From: Hybos culiciformis
Lineage: Eukaryota > Arthropoda > Insecta > Diptera > Hybotidae
Assembly: GCA_964007475.1 (NCBI GenBank)
Contig: OZ023273.1
Span: 54,455,834 to 54,519,833 of the forward strand
Length of the DNA: 64,000 nt
Direction: 5' to 3'
Both the position numbers and the translations under genes were made by a program. The notes beneath the pieces were generated by a model. The model was not told the origin of the DNA, searched no databases, and saw only the letters and a list, made by a program, of their open reading frames with translations. This document shows, piece by piece, positions 35,702 through 46,975 of this stretch (within the stretch, counting starts at the first letter, position 1; the number at the start of each line of letters is the position of its first letter).

Positions 35702-37094
35702 TTATAAGTAGACTGCGGATTTATATGCAATTGCATATTCGTACAGGAGTAACCTAGAAGAAAAAGATTAACAGCTAAGTACGTTTTGTGTAAAAACAAA
35801 TTATTTGAAACGTATTTATATCTGCATATTCGCATATACTGCATATTTTTGCATATTTGCATATTTTGCATATCTGCGTATATTTAACATATCTTTTCTA
35901 ACTTATTAAGTTAAGAAATTAAGTACTATTGTTTCATTAGTAATAATAAATGAGCTGTTTTTTTAAAGTGGTATAAGTCCACTTTTAAAAAAAATGAGTT
36001 AATGGTAATTTTAGTAAGATATAGCCACTATCTCTCCATATTTACATAAAAAAATGATACAGAAAAAATGGACTTATAGCACTTTCAAAAATAACAGTTC
36101 AAATATTACAATAGAGTAATACATAGTACTTCCTACTGAATTCCAAAATAAACTATCAAAAATAATGCGCAAAATTGACGATAAAAAGTGATTCGCTGAA
36201 AAACATTTACTAAAAAAAAATATGGACTGATTTCGTTTTTTAAATTTTGAAGTCTGGTTTTTAAATTTAGTTGTAGCTGTAGTCGTCCATATTTCGTCGA
36301 AAAGGTAACAATTTTTGATGTGTTCTGGCGATGTTTTTAGTTAATTTGTGAAATAGTTTTGTGAAAATGTTAAATGTACTTAGAAAAATTTGTAGTTCTT
36401 TTGTCGTGAAATTGAATTATTTGGTATTTTGTCAGTTATACCAAAAATTAACCAACAAATTTACAATCAAATAAATTAATTTATATTGTTCCTTTTGACA
36501 TATAATTTTTACAAGCTTAGATTTAAGAGATTAGATTTAATATTATATCTTTTCAACTTTAACATTTTAATGATTTATAAGTGGGTGGATAGCTAGAACA
36601 ACATAGGAGGTTAAGGGAAATTTTCAAAAACCCTTTTTACAAAATAGTTTTTTTTAATATTTTTGAATCGATCTTATTTGTTTTAATAGCTTCAGTTTAT
36701 ACATTTCATGAAACAAACGTTTTGGAAACGGCATTATTTTAAAGGAATTGTTTTAGCAGCATCAATTATTTGAAAAAAAAAATTTATTCCGATTTCAATG
36801 ATAATTGAATATTTTTAGAAATTGAATTTTAGTGTGAAATAATAAGTATTTTTCAATAATTGTTTTTTTTTTTCTAAAAAAATTTTCTGCATATTTTGCA
36901 TATGTTTGCATATATTTGCATATTTTATGCATATTTACTGCATATGCACTTGCATAAATTTTGCATAAAAAATGCATATTTCGATATGTTAACGAAAATC
37001 TCTTTTACAATTTATTAGAAGACGATATTGAAAGTATATTCCTTTTTTAACTTTAAAACAAAAAATTGCATATAAATCCGCAGTCTACTTATAA
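35702..37094. mobile_element. DNA transposon copy 2 with perfect 31-bp TIRs (ATATGCA-rich)
   Basis: The 31-bp ends 35702-35732 and 37064-37094 are perfect inverted repeats beginning TTATAAGTAGACTGCGGATT. The TTATAA at each tip is palindromic, so it could be target duplication rather than element. Multiple ATATGCA heptamers sit next to both ends. There is no transposase ORF, so the copy is non-autonomous. It is inverted relative to the related copy at 18.3-20.1 kb and lacks the two insertions found there. The superfamily is not determined. Confidence 0.85.
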
Positions 37095-39940
37095 CTATTA
37101 AAACTACTCGTCCGATTTCGATCGTTTCAATGTCGAAATATGCGCACACATTTTCATTTAAACTAAAGGATGATATTCTGTTATTTGCGGTTTGGAATTT
37201 AGAAGCCTAGAGTCTAAAACTAGTCCATGTTTTTAATATATAATAATAATAATAATTTTTTTTTTTTTTTTACCATGGTTAATAAAAGTAAAAGTCATAT
37301 CCAAAGAAAAGGATTTTAACTTTTAAGGGATTGCCGGTGATAAAAAAAAGTTTAAAATTAAAAAAAAACTGTAAAACAAAATACTTTTTGTTTTAAAGCA
37401 ATAACTTAATAATTTCGTTTATTTAAATTTTTAATCCTGAGATTACTAATACTCTGTTGTCTACTAACAAACATTATTTAGCCTTAAAATACATATCTTT
37501 AACTCCTTTTTTATGATCATGCTTAAGTAATTCATTCAATTCAATTTTGTGTGAAAAATTCATTGTTTGATTCACAAGAAAATATAAAGAACTTCTGAAA
37601 TATTTATATTTGTTGATGATACCTATTGAATTTAAAGTAAACTTAAATGTGTATAGTGTAGTGTAAACATGAATTATTTTACAGGCACCTATGAGAAACA
37701 AATTTTTATTTTCGTATTGAAAGGTAAAATTTTAGAAATCAAATTATGTAGTATGTAGAAATCGGATATGTTTTAGATTTTTGTTTATTTTCGAAAACTT
37801 AATACGAATTTAAAAGTCAATACAATTTTATTGTAAAGAAAAACTTTTAGCAATATTAAAATTTAACATGATGGACATACAATCAAAAGAGTACTGCATG
37901 AATATAATTAATTTAATTTCTAAGAATTATGGTCTGAATGTTTTACTGCACATATTATATTTCATTTTTCTGAATTTTATCTGAGAAACTTATTAATTAC
38001 AAACATAATTAATCGATAGAATATGTGATTTTTATGTAGATAACAGACGAAGTATTAATTTTTTTTTGTCAGTTGAAAATAGAACCTTGAATTAATAAAA
38101 CTGATTATCAATTCTCTCAAATTTAGAAATGCAATGTAAAGTTATGATAAAATAAAATGTCTGAAAATATTAATAATGTGGCGCCAACACTATTTTACGA
38201 TTTCATTCTTGTGCAATTTTGTAAAGAATAAAGAATAAATTTGCAAATTAAAAAATGATTGAATTAAAATGTTTATTCTTAGCGAATTATAATTCAGATA
38301 AACATATAATTATGTCCATTTCAAGCCCGCCGATAGCCTATGCGCTTTTATGCTTTTTATTATTAAAATACGTAACAACATTACGCCCTGAATATTTCAA
38401 ATAATTTTTTTTAACGCTTCTGTACGCTTTCTTATAATTTTATTTTTAAATATTGAATGCGTATTTTTGAAACATTTTGGAACGAGAGAGAAAATACCCT
38501 TTTTTGTTTTTTGTCAACTGAATTCTTTTCATTTATCAACTATTCACTAAAACCTTGGAATTATAGTATTTATTTGCCAAAAACATTCAGCTTCAATGGC
38601 TATATTTTCAAGTGTTATCAAAATCCAAGAAATAAAAATTTTAAAAAAATTTCTTAATGATCATCTCTTTGCGGTATGAATAAATGTCAACTAAAAGATG
38701 TTAAATTGTTTCAATTAATATTTATTACACTGTTACATCAGTTTTACATATCTTACGGGTTGTAGAGAAATTCGCATTTAATTAAAAATATGAAATTAGA
38801 TAGGCTTAGATAGGTTTTCATTCTCAGAAAATGCAAAAACAAAAACAAAAAAAAACAACAATAACATTTCAAGGACGAAAACAATATTATATTATACAAT
38901 TAATATTTGTGAAAAATTTTATTAATTGCCTTTCTTTATTTCATTATGGTTGGTTATAATATTATTTAATATTTTTACTTTTGATGTAATATACCTAAGT
39001 GTTCGATTCCATTTTGTTAAAAGTGTCGTCGACCGGTCGTTGTAAACTGCAGGAATTAATTCAGCCGAAAGCTTTTTAATATTGAAAATATTTATTGCAA
39101 CATTTTCAGAATAAAATTTGTATTTTATTTTATATTTTTTCAATATTTTTATTTCTCAGTTTTATAAAATAAAAAATATATAAAAGATATTAGTAGGATT
39201 ATTATTTTATTCAATTCTATTTTCTATTCATAAAAATGATTAAAATGAATTAAAGTGAAGTTAAAATGGCAAAATAAAAAAGAATTAAAGGACTTACGTT
39301 AGATTTTCTTAATGTTATATCAGAAAAACAAATAAGTTTAAGAACTTATCAATTTGTAATCAAATCAGCATAATTGATTATATTTTATTTTTCTTGTATT
39401 TTCTTAAAGATGAATTTATTTCAAATTTAAGCTCTTTCTGTACAATATTTTTAATTCATATAGTCCTTTGGAACTGTATAATAATATTGTCTAGTCAGAT
39501 AGTAGAAAATTATTTCATAAATTATCAATTTTAAATAATTTTTCATGGATGGAAATTAATTGTTTGACCAATATCTAATATCTGTTCTCAAAGAAAACTC
39601 GGCGGAGCATTAAATTTTTTTTTTATTACAATATAGTCAAAAAGAGTACATATTTACATATTTTATAAAATTTTTTTAATTTTTTATTCTATGTTTAATA
39701 ACCAACAAAAAAATATTTGAGGTTAAATTCTAGACTTTAAGAGCTTAATAAAAGTAAAAGTATGCTTTTTCCAATGAAAATACAATATTTGGAATACATC
39801 AAGCTAAAGATAGATGAGTTTTAATGGAGGAAAAAAGACATGCATTAAATCCTCATTCTTCACAACACATATTTTTCTATATTTTGTATGATAATGACAT
39901 GACAACTATACAATTAAATTATACTTTATCTCATTAACAG
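37095..39940. other. AT-rich sequence upstream of the receptor gene
   Basis: No recognisable coding region. A TTAACAG at 39934-39940 just before the first receptor exon could be a splice acceptor for a 5' UTR exon, which would place the promoter further upstream. Confidence 0.4.
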
Positions 39941-40053
39941 GAAAATTACTATGGATATTGGATATCAAATTGGAATTGAAATTATATTATAAAAGTAGAA
40001 ATTTTTATTGTTTATGTAATATAAATCTTAATTTGGATCAATTATTTACAATC

Positions 40054-40480
40054 ATGTCAAATTTAACAAGTGTTAATTTAACAATATTAAATAATTACGA
40101 AAATTCAACGGAAACAACGATAACTTTTATGAACTCTGTTCCATTCGATGATGAAATTATAAGAACATTGGGTGATTACCGTGAACCATTGTATATAGTT
40201 ATACCAATGACATTGATTTATTCTTTAATATTTTTAACTGGTGTAATTGGTAATATCAGTACATGCATTGTTATTAAAAAGAATCGATCAATGCACACGG
40301 CCACAAATTATTATTTATTTAGCTTAGCAGTATCTGATTTTCTTCTACTTGTTAGTGGAGTGCCACAAGAAATTTATTACATATGGAATAAATATTCTTA
40401 TACATTTGGAGAAATATTTTGTATTGGACGTGGAATTGTTGCTGAAACTTCAGCTAATGCAACTGTCCTAACCATAACTG
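40054..40480 (+). CDS. Capa/neuromedin-U-like neuropeptide receptor, exon with TM1-TM3
   Basis: First coding exon of a rhodopsin-family neuropeptide GPCR at the plasma membrane. ATG 40054 is chosen because the upstream in-frame sequence has no ATG. The N-terminus has three N-glycosylation sequons (NLT, NLT, NST). TM1 holds LTGVIGNISTCIVIKKNRSM, TM2 is NYYLFSLAVSDFLLLVSGVP, and the extracellular loop is YIWNKYSYTFGEIFCIGRG with the conserved disulfide cysteine. TM3 begins AETSANATVLTIT. The exon ends ACTG before gtgaga, a phase-1 donor. The pattern matches insect Capa receptors as I remember them, more closely than pyrokinin receptors; receptors of this family respond to PRXamide-type peptides. 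Orthology needs a tree. Confidence 0.85.
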
Positions 40481-41188
40481 GTGAGAAGGAAAATGAATTG
40501 TATTTAAAATATTAATATTTTAGGGTAAAATAACAACAATAGATAAATAAAAAAATTAATATTATTATCCAAAGATAATAATTATATAACATAAATCATA
40601 ATTAACAATAATTTTGGAACAACAATTCATGATATTATGTCAGAATTCAGAATTATGTTCAGAATTATTGTAACAACTTTTTGAATTTTAAATGTTGAAA
40701 TTCTTCAAGGATTTAAAAAATTCTTGTATCAGTCACGTATACTTATAAATTCTCTGGAAAAGAATAAAAACAACTTTAGGATAATTTTTGAATTCAATTC
40801 AAATTAAAATAATAATTATATTTCGTATTTTTATATAAATATAATCCAATTCCAAGAAAACAATTTTCTATAAATTAGTAAAATTATTTTAAATTTATTT
40901 TTATTTAATTGTTTTTCTTCCTTTAATTTTAATATTGTGACTAAATGGTTTACGGATTTACCACTTCAAAATAAATAACAGATATCCCATATTCGAATGA
41001 AAGTAGTGAAATCTACAACAGGAACTCATGTATCTCGAATTTTATTGTTATTCCTAATACTAACTATCATCTCATCGCTCTTCTTCTCTTTCATTTTTTC
41101 ATTATTAAATTCGTACTCAAATATTTATCATAATTTTTAAACTTTCGTTTAAAAGAATTATATATATTTATAATAAATTTATTTTAAG
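40481..41188 (+). other. receptor intron
   Basis: 708 bp bounded by GTGAGA and TTTTAAG. Removal joins ACC ATA ACT G to CA TTT ACT ATG, restoring LTITAFTMERY, the TM3/ERY junction. A/T rich, nothing else in it. Confidence 0.85.
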
Positions 41189-41584
41189 CATTTACTATGG
41201 AGCGTTACATTGCCATTTGTCATCCGTTTATGGCTCAAGCATTAAGTAAACTTAATCGTGCCACAAAATGTATTATATTTATATGGATCATTTCATTACT
41301 GGCAGCAATACCACAAGCAGCACAATTTGGTGTTATCGAATTTGAAGGAATACAAAAATGTGTAGTTGTTAGAATATTAATCAATCATTCATTTGAATTG
41401 TCAACATTTATTTTCTTTTTTGCCCCAATGTCAATAATATTTGTATTGTATTTATTGATTGGAATTAAATTACATGAAACTTCAGTGATGAGAAAAACAA
41501 ATGGAAATATTTTATATAGAGTTAATACTTCATCAATAGTATCTAAAAATCAACAGGGAACAAAGCGCGTATTAAAAATGTTAG
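41189..41584 (+). CDS. Capa/neuromedin-U-like receptor, exon with end of TM3-TM5
   Basis: Second coding exon. It has the G-protein-contact motif [10 protein letters not shown] at the end of TM3, TM4 [20 protein letters not shown], an extracellular cysteine in IQKCVVVR expected to pair with the one before TM3, and TM5 [20 protein letters not shown]. The third cytoplasmic loop ends GTKRVLKML and the exon closes at TTAG before gtgagt. The expected continuation (a VAVVVxFFxCWAPFHAQR-type TM6, TM7 and tail) is not found on the + strand to the window end. The remaining exons are therefore beyond the window, or this copy is truncated. No damage is seen in the exons present. Confidence 0.85.
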
Positions 41585-42880
41585 GTGAGTACGACTTATC
41601 AATAATTTCTACATTTTTTGTTAGAGCTACAAATTTGTTGAATTTGTTTTAGAAGAAAAGTATTTAAATATAAATAGTATATTAAGAAGATGTGAAATCC
41701 ACAGAAAAGACTTGCAATTTAAATTTTCACTATACTTTCAAAAGAAAAACTTTTCTTTATAAATCTGTAGTACCTACTTATGTATTATATAGACATAATT
41801 TAAGATTAGTACAAGTTTATGTATTAGAACGGAAAAAGGAAAAATAAATTAATGATAACGTTAGGTAGGTATGAAAATGCAGTTTATTATTCCTTAGTGC
41901 TGGTGCGATAAAATAATCGGAAAATAAATCATTCTTTAATTTAATGTTCCTCTATGACGAAAAAAATTAGGATTAAAAATAACAGATCATCTTCACACCC
42001 ACATAACAACATACATACATACATTTATGTACAAATATAAAGATAATACATATAATACTTCTTTTGTCTAATTAAAAAATGTAATATGTGAACAGATAAA
42101 GTTTTCCTTTTTCTTTTATTTAATTACAAGACGAATAATCACACAAATGTCAGCTATAATTCGTCTTTACAATTTCCAATTTTGAAAATTATATACCTAT
42201 ATATATATAAATTATAATTAAAAATTATATATTTATAACTAAAACTATATATGTAGTATAAAATGGATTTTGATTAAAATTTAATCGATTAATCTCCAGA
42301 TATTAATTATTTATAGTCTTCTTAATTATGTAGACAAATACAATATATGAGTTCATATACTACTTTTTAACGACGAAAAATAACAGCAGTTGTAGATTAG
42401 CTCCATTTCAATGTATTGTACTAAATTTAATATTTTTACAAATTCCATCAAATGGAGTGAATTATTTTCCATAGCAAAAGAGTTCTATAATCGTATTTAT
42501 CTGTATATACATTATAATTATCTGGTAATTTTCTCTAAACAGCGACTTTCTATGTCCTTCGCAAAATAACTCATATAAGCTTGCATAAAAATTAAACGAA
42601 TGCAACAATATTTCAATTACATGTCATTTTGTCTACATCACTCGAAAAAATTTAATTTTTATAAATATGGACCACTTAGAATTTATTATTTATCTAAGAA
42701 ATGGCATTCCCGTGTGTCCCTAGCTCAAAAACTACACAAACTAGCTTCTAAAAGTGAAGTAAAAAACAATATATTTTATATACCTGGGATTGAAATTACT
42801 AATTACTGTCATATAAACCTAAAAAATTAACAATTGATGAAATATCATTTGTTTTTTCCTTAGAAAACATTTAAAGTTGT
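41585..42880 (+). other. downstream intron or intergenic sequence of the receptor
   Basis: Starts with a good donor (GTGAGT). A/T rich, with no exon-like sequence found for TM6/TM7. The open frame at 42600-42830 has no recognised domain. Confidence 0.45.
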
Positions 42881-43590
42881 CCCTTGGTTTTCTTGTCATT
42901 CCCCTGTCGTAAAGAAAAACTTATTATATTATATATCTGGAAACACTTATATTAGCTAGTATTACCACCTGATGATCACTTGTGTTACGAGAGACCCCAT
43001 CTTGAATTGTTTTGTTTTCAGAAACACCTTGGACCTGTAAGATTTGTGATTTCCTCTTGTATATTGGTAAGTATTTTAATTGACTGTCATTACCCTGTGT
43101 CTCTTATTGACCTTAATATTGTACCAAATCATAAACTCAAAATTAAATATTGTTTTAATTGCGTTTCCAAGGTAACTTTAAAATTAGATCATTTTGGTAA
43201 GTATGTAGTTTTGGTAGTAGTCAAGGAAACCTTACCTTTTGTTATTCCCCTGTCGGTCATTCCCTTGTCATTTCCTTGGCAGGGGAATGACATGCTATGA
43301 CAGGGGAATGACATGCTATGACAGGGGAATGACATGCTATGGCAGGGGAATGACATGCTATGACAGGGGAATGACAGGAATCATTGAGTTTCACAATCTG
43401 TGAATATTTAACAGGGCTGCCAGATTGGGGATTTTTTTTTTTTTTTTAATTGAGAAAATTTTTCAATTTCCGGAAGCAAAAAAAAAGTTAAAGAAATATT
43501 TGGAGAATATGTGATTGTCATTCCCCTGTCTCTTGTTGTCATTCCCCTGTATCTTCTTGTCATTCCCCTATATTTTGAAATTGTGCAGTT
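42881..43590. repeat. cluster of TGTCATTCCCCTGTC motifs in both orientations
   Basis: The motif occurs on the + strand near 42895, 43240 and three times at 43516-43570. It occurs inverted in a tandem array of about five 21-bp units (CAGGGGAATGACATGCTATG, 43279-43376). A palindromic turn sits near 43255-43290. No ORF is meaningful here. The motif resembles the AATGACA repeats inside the TIR element at 1952-2896, so this may be a related element. Confidence 0.7.
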
Positions 43591-43980
43591 TAGAGAAAAT
43601 TACCCATCTATGCCCGGAAAGAAAAAAAAACGTTGTTCCTGAACGAAAAATTAAGCAAACAAAGTTTCTTTGTGGTCTTGTTTTACGACAAATAGAGGTC
43701 TCCATTGCATTAAAAGTAGCTTCCTTTTAAGCCAATACTTAGTACTTTTGCAGCAAAAGAAAACCAATTGTTGTAGTTTCCTTCAAAAGAAATTTGTTTA
43801 GGACAAAAAAATAAATTAGATTGCATTAAAAGTGGATTACTTTTAAATCCAATACTTTGTATTTTTCCTGCTTTTGCTGCAAAAGAAATTTTTTTTTATT
43901 TAGATTTTATTTAAATTTTTTTTTGTTTAATTTTTTTTATTTATTTGAATTTTATTTAAATTATATTCTTATGCTTGCCC
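43591..43980. repeat. duplicated block with TTTTGCAGCAAAAG
   Basis: A block beginning TTGCATTAAAAGT and ending with a TTTTGC(T/A)GCAAAAG-type palindrome occurs twice (about 43706-43760 and 43821-43890). Non-coding. Confidence 0.5.
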
Positions 43981-44056
43981 GCCCTCTTTGGGATTCGAAC
44001 CTGCGTCCTTAGCAGCATTGCAATTCGCCAACACTACCACTCAGCTACGGTAAAAT
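43978..44056 (-). repeat. tRNA-derived (SINE-like) sequence
   Basis: On the minus strand, TAGCTGAGTGGTAGTG resembles a pol III A box and GGTTCGAATCC is a perfect B box, with spacing typical of a tRNA gene. I could not build a convincing full cloverleaf with an anticodon, and a second diverged copy of the same core sits inverted about 100 bp away. I therefore read it as a tRNA-derived repeat, not a working tRNA. Confidence 0.6.
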
Positions 44057-44099
44057 AGAAAATATAAATTTGGTATACACCTTTTTTGTATGTTTTTTG

Positions 44100-44152
44100 T
44101 ATGTTGGCGATTTGCAATGCTAAGGACGCGAGTTCAAATCCTGTATAGAGCA
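44100..44152 (+). repeat. second tRNA-like fragment, inverted relative to the first
   Basis: GTTGGCGATTTGCAATGCTA followed by AGGACGCGAGTTCAAATCC resembles the minus-strand sequence at 43978-44056, with a weaker B box (AGTTCAAATCC). The pair forms an imperfect inverted repeat. Confidence 0.55.
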
Positions 44153-44625
44153 AAAAAATTTTGGTTTTCCGTTTTTTCCGAACGTTTTGATTTTGAGATA
44201 AACATTTTAATTTTATTAAATTTCACTCCAAAAATTATTTATTTTACTGTAAAAGAAAGCTTTTGATAAAGTAAAAATAAATAAATTACAATAAAAGTAT
44301 AAATTACAAATACAGGGGGTCTACCGCGTAACTTTATAGAATCGCATCTAAGATGCGAAAATAGAATCCGAAAGTTAGATCCGAAAATGAATAAAATTGG
44401 TACCGTGTAAGAAATTCGAATCGAACTGCGCAAATATCTGCAAAACTTGTGGAGTCACCCTTAGTTTACATGTCAGTTACAGAAAAAAAGCAAAACAAAC
44501 AATTTATTTATTGAATAATTTAATGTAGTGTTGTGTTTAATTAACTTAATATAATTCAGTAATAAATTAAATTAATTAATTTTTAAAACCTAAAAAAAAT
44601 AAAACAACAATTATAATAATTAAGA

Positions 44626-44756
44626 ATGGATTCAGTAGCGCTCTATTTTAGTGATAGTGATTTTGAAGAAGAAAACGATTTTGAGGTCGTTACTGTTGCA
44701 GCGCGGAGAAAAATGATTAGAGACCGATCCAATGTGATGGATATGCCAATTAAAAA
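44626..44756 (+). CDS. Harbinger transposase, first exon
   Basis: ATG at 44626, an acidic start (SDSDFEEENDFE), then ARRKMIRDRSNVMDMP as in the N-terminus of HARBI1-like transposases. It ends at GTAAGT, a good donor, with TTTTTAG at 44863 as acceptor. The next exon resumes FIKKF-like sequence, but one A too many in a homopolymer shifts the frame. Confidence 0.7.
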
Positions 44757-44863
44757 GTAAGTCTTTTCTTGTTAATTTAATTTAAAAAAAATGCAGGCAG
44801 GTAGGTATTAATTGTATTTAGATAAATCTAAATATTTACAAATAATTGTATTTATCTTTTTAG

Positions 44864-45038
44864 ATTTATAAAAAAATTTTCGGTTGTCCAAAGAAGCATT
44901 TCTTTTTGTATTTGACGAAATTAAGGACGAAATAAAAATCCCGATCTGAAGGGAGTTATCAACACTCTGGAGGGAGTTATCAACACTCTGGAGGGAGTTA
45001 TCAACACTCTGAGCCTGAAGGGAGTTATCAACACTCTG
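44864..45038 (+). pseudogene. disrupted N-terminal part of Harbinger transposase
   Basis: Reads NFRLSKEAFLFVFDEIKDEI in one frame after the homopolymer shift, then hits a stop near 44947. From about 44948 a 21-22 bp unit, GGGAGTTATCAACACTCTG, is repeated four times and replaces the sequence that should link the helical N-terminus to the DDE domain. The repeat is probably a local expansion of coding DNA, because the downstream transposase continues directly from its last copy. Confidence 0.75.
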
Positions 45039-45830
45039 TTGGTCAAGACTTCAATAGCTCAGCAAACCGTGTCAGACGTTTTATCTGAAGTTTGTAATGC
45101 AATTGAAAAAAAATTATGCCCGAAAAAAATAACGTTTGCTTTATCTGGGGAGGAAATTCGAGAATCAAAAAGATTTTTTTTTGATAAATGTCAAATTCCC
45201 GGAGTTGTTGGCGCCATTGACGGAACTCATATTAATATAATACGGCCCCCCGTTAATGAGCATATATTTTTTAATAGAAAAGGTAGGCACAGCATAAATG
45301 CCATGGCTATTTGTGATTACAATATGAAGATTCGATGCATAAATGGTTGTTTTGGAGGTGCAACACATAATTCGCATATTTGGGTCAGAAGTAAAGAAAG
45401 AGAATACTTCCAGTCGAAATATAATAATGGAGAAACTTCAAGCTGGTTATTAGGGGATTCGGGATATGGTCTAGAACCGTGGCTTATGACACCATATCGG
45501 GTGTCGGCTGAAGGGAGTCCTGAGGCTAAATTCAATGAACATTTGAGTAGAGGCCGAGTAATAGTGGAGCGTACGTTTGGTCTCTTGAAAGCGAGGTCCA
45601 GATGTCTGTTGCAGGCAAGAGAGTTGCATTACAGACCAAGAAAAGCAACACAAATTTTGAACGCCTGCTGTGCATTGCATAATGTATGCATTGATTATAA
45701 AGTTGAATTTAATTTCAATGAGGAAAATGAAGATAATGATGAAAATTCAATCAAAGAATCAACATCTGTAAATAATATACTTTACCAACACGCAAAAAGA
45801 ATACGAGAAAATATTAAAAATTCATTATAA
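45039..45830 (+). CDS. Harbinger (DDE_Tnp_4) transposase catalytic domain
   Basis: An open frame of about 263 codons without a good ATG at its start. The DDE triad is visible: D in GAIDGTHINI, D in LLGDSGYGLEPWLMTPY and E in RVIVERTFGLLKARSRCL. FFNRKGRHSINAMAICDYN and NACCALHNVC also match HARBI1/PIF nucleases, which cut and rejoin transposon ends. The C-terminus is Asn/Glu rich. The catalytic part looks sound, but the gene is cut off from its N-terminal exon by a frameshift, a stop and a tandem repeat. Confidence 0.9.
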   Translation: MVKTSIAQQTVSDVLSEVCNAIEKKLCPKKITFALSGEEIRESKRFFFDKCQIPGVVGAIDGTHINIIRPPVNEHIFFNRKGRHSINAMAICDYNMKIRCINGCFGGATHNSHIWVRSKEREYFQSKYNNGETSSWLLGDSGYGLEPWLMTPYRVSAEGSPEAKFNEHLSRGRVIVERTFGLLKARSRCLLQARELHYRPRKATQILNACCALHNVCIDYKVEFNFNEENEDNDENSIKESTSVNNILYQHAKRIRENIKNSL

Positions 45831-46128
45831 TTAATCTCAAAATTCATAATTTTTTTAAATTTACATCAATTGATTTCAAAATAACAAAAATATTAAATTA
45901 ACTTGAAGATGTGAAAATTTTTTTTATATTTAATATTTTAAAGATTCGTAGTTGATAATTTAAATTTTTTTTTTCTAATACATTTTTTGGAACCAAATTA
46001 TTTTAGACATAGAAAAAGTTTTAATATTTAATAATAATAACAGAAATAATAATAATAGGAATAAGAAATGCACTGAAATATAAATGTGAGAAAAAGATAA
46101 AAATTTAGCTTCATTTTTTGAAATATTG

Positions 46129-46975
46129 CTATTTTTGCAGATCTTCCTCAAGGGATTGAACAACTTGAAGTCTTAATTTCCTTTCTTCTAATTCTAAAAT
46201 TTTACGTTTGGGATCGATTTTGTCTTCCAATAGCTTTAATTTTTTTTTTTTCCGTTTCTTCTAAAAATTTTAATTTTTTCTTATCCAAAATATATTGTTT
46301 TTCTTTAGTTTCATGATTTCGTTTTAAATATTTTGAAACGGTTCCTTCCAATTTTTGGAAATTTTGATTCATTTTTAAATGAAAATCTTTTTGAAAATTT
46401 ATTTGTTCTTCTAATAAATTCATTTTATTTTTCTTCCCACGTCGAGCCGTTCTAATTTCAGTCTGTGGCTGTTCCTCACAATCTTTTTCTTCGGTTACAT
46501 TTTCGGATGTAATAATTGGTTCTGGAGAGTTACTAGATATTCCCCTGGATATTCCCCTGGATTTATATTTTCTTTCTCCATGTCCGATCTACTGCTTTCT
46601 CCTACACATTTGTTGGAACTGGCCATGCATCCGAAACTTTGCATCTCTTTATTCCCATTCACCAGCTACTTCTATTGGTGTTAAAGGAACAATTTTGCAC
46701 GGACCACCACCAGTTCCAGTAATACCTATTTTATTTTTTCTCATTTTGGCTTTTGTGTGGTTCTTAAAATCAGCCCACACCTTTTTCCAATCGGGTACTT
46801 CTCTAGTTGGCGGTCCAACGGAATTCAAATCCTTTGCGAGATTTTCACACAATTTTTGGGATCTAATTCTCGCATTATTATTTTTTAAATAGCCTTTAGC
46901 CAAATTCTCATTTTTTTCAAAAAAATCCACCAATAGCTCGAACTGCTGTGGTTTCGTTGTTTTGGCCCTACAAAT
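46129..46975 (-). pseudogene. SANT/Myb-like DNA-binding protein of Harbinger element
   Basis: Two open pieces. The first (46649 up to about 46970) has QQFELLVDFFEKNENLAKGY and PDWKKVWADFKNHTKAKMRK, a trihelix/SANT-like domain, then GITGTGGGPCKIVPLTPIE. Frame is lost after that. The second (about 46129-46435) is a charged coiled coil, MNLLEEQINFQKDFHLKMNQ and onward, ending RKLRLQVVQSLEEDLQK. The partner protein of PIF/Harbinger elements recruits the transposase to the ends. Exon 1 may lie near 47250-47280, where a GTAAGT donor is seen. The frameshift after GGPCKIV makes it non-functional as read. Confidence 0.75.

Noticed and set aside
43279..43376. Possible CRISPR-like array of 21-bp units
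   Set aside because: Simple tandem repeat without spacers.
45165..45680. Minus-strand frames opposite the Harbinger transposase
   Set aside because: Shadows of the DDE coding strand.
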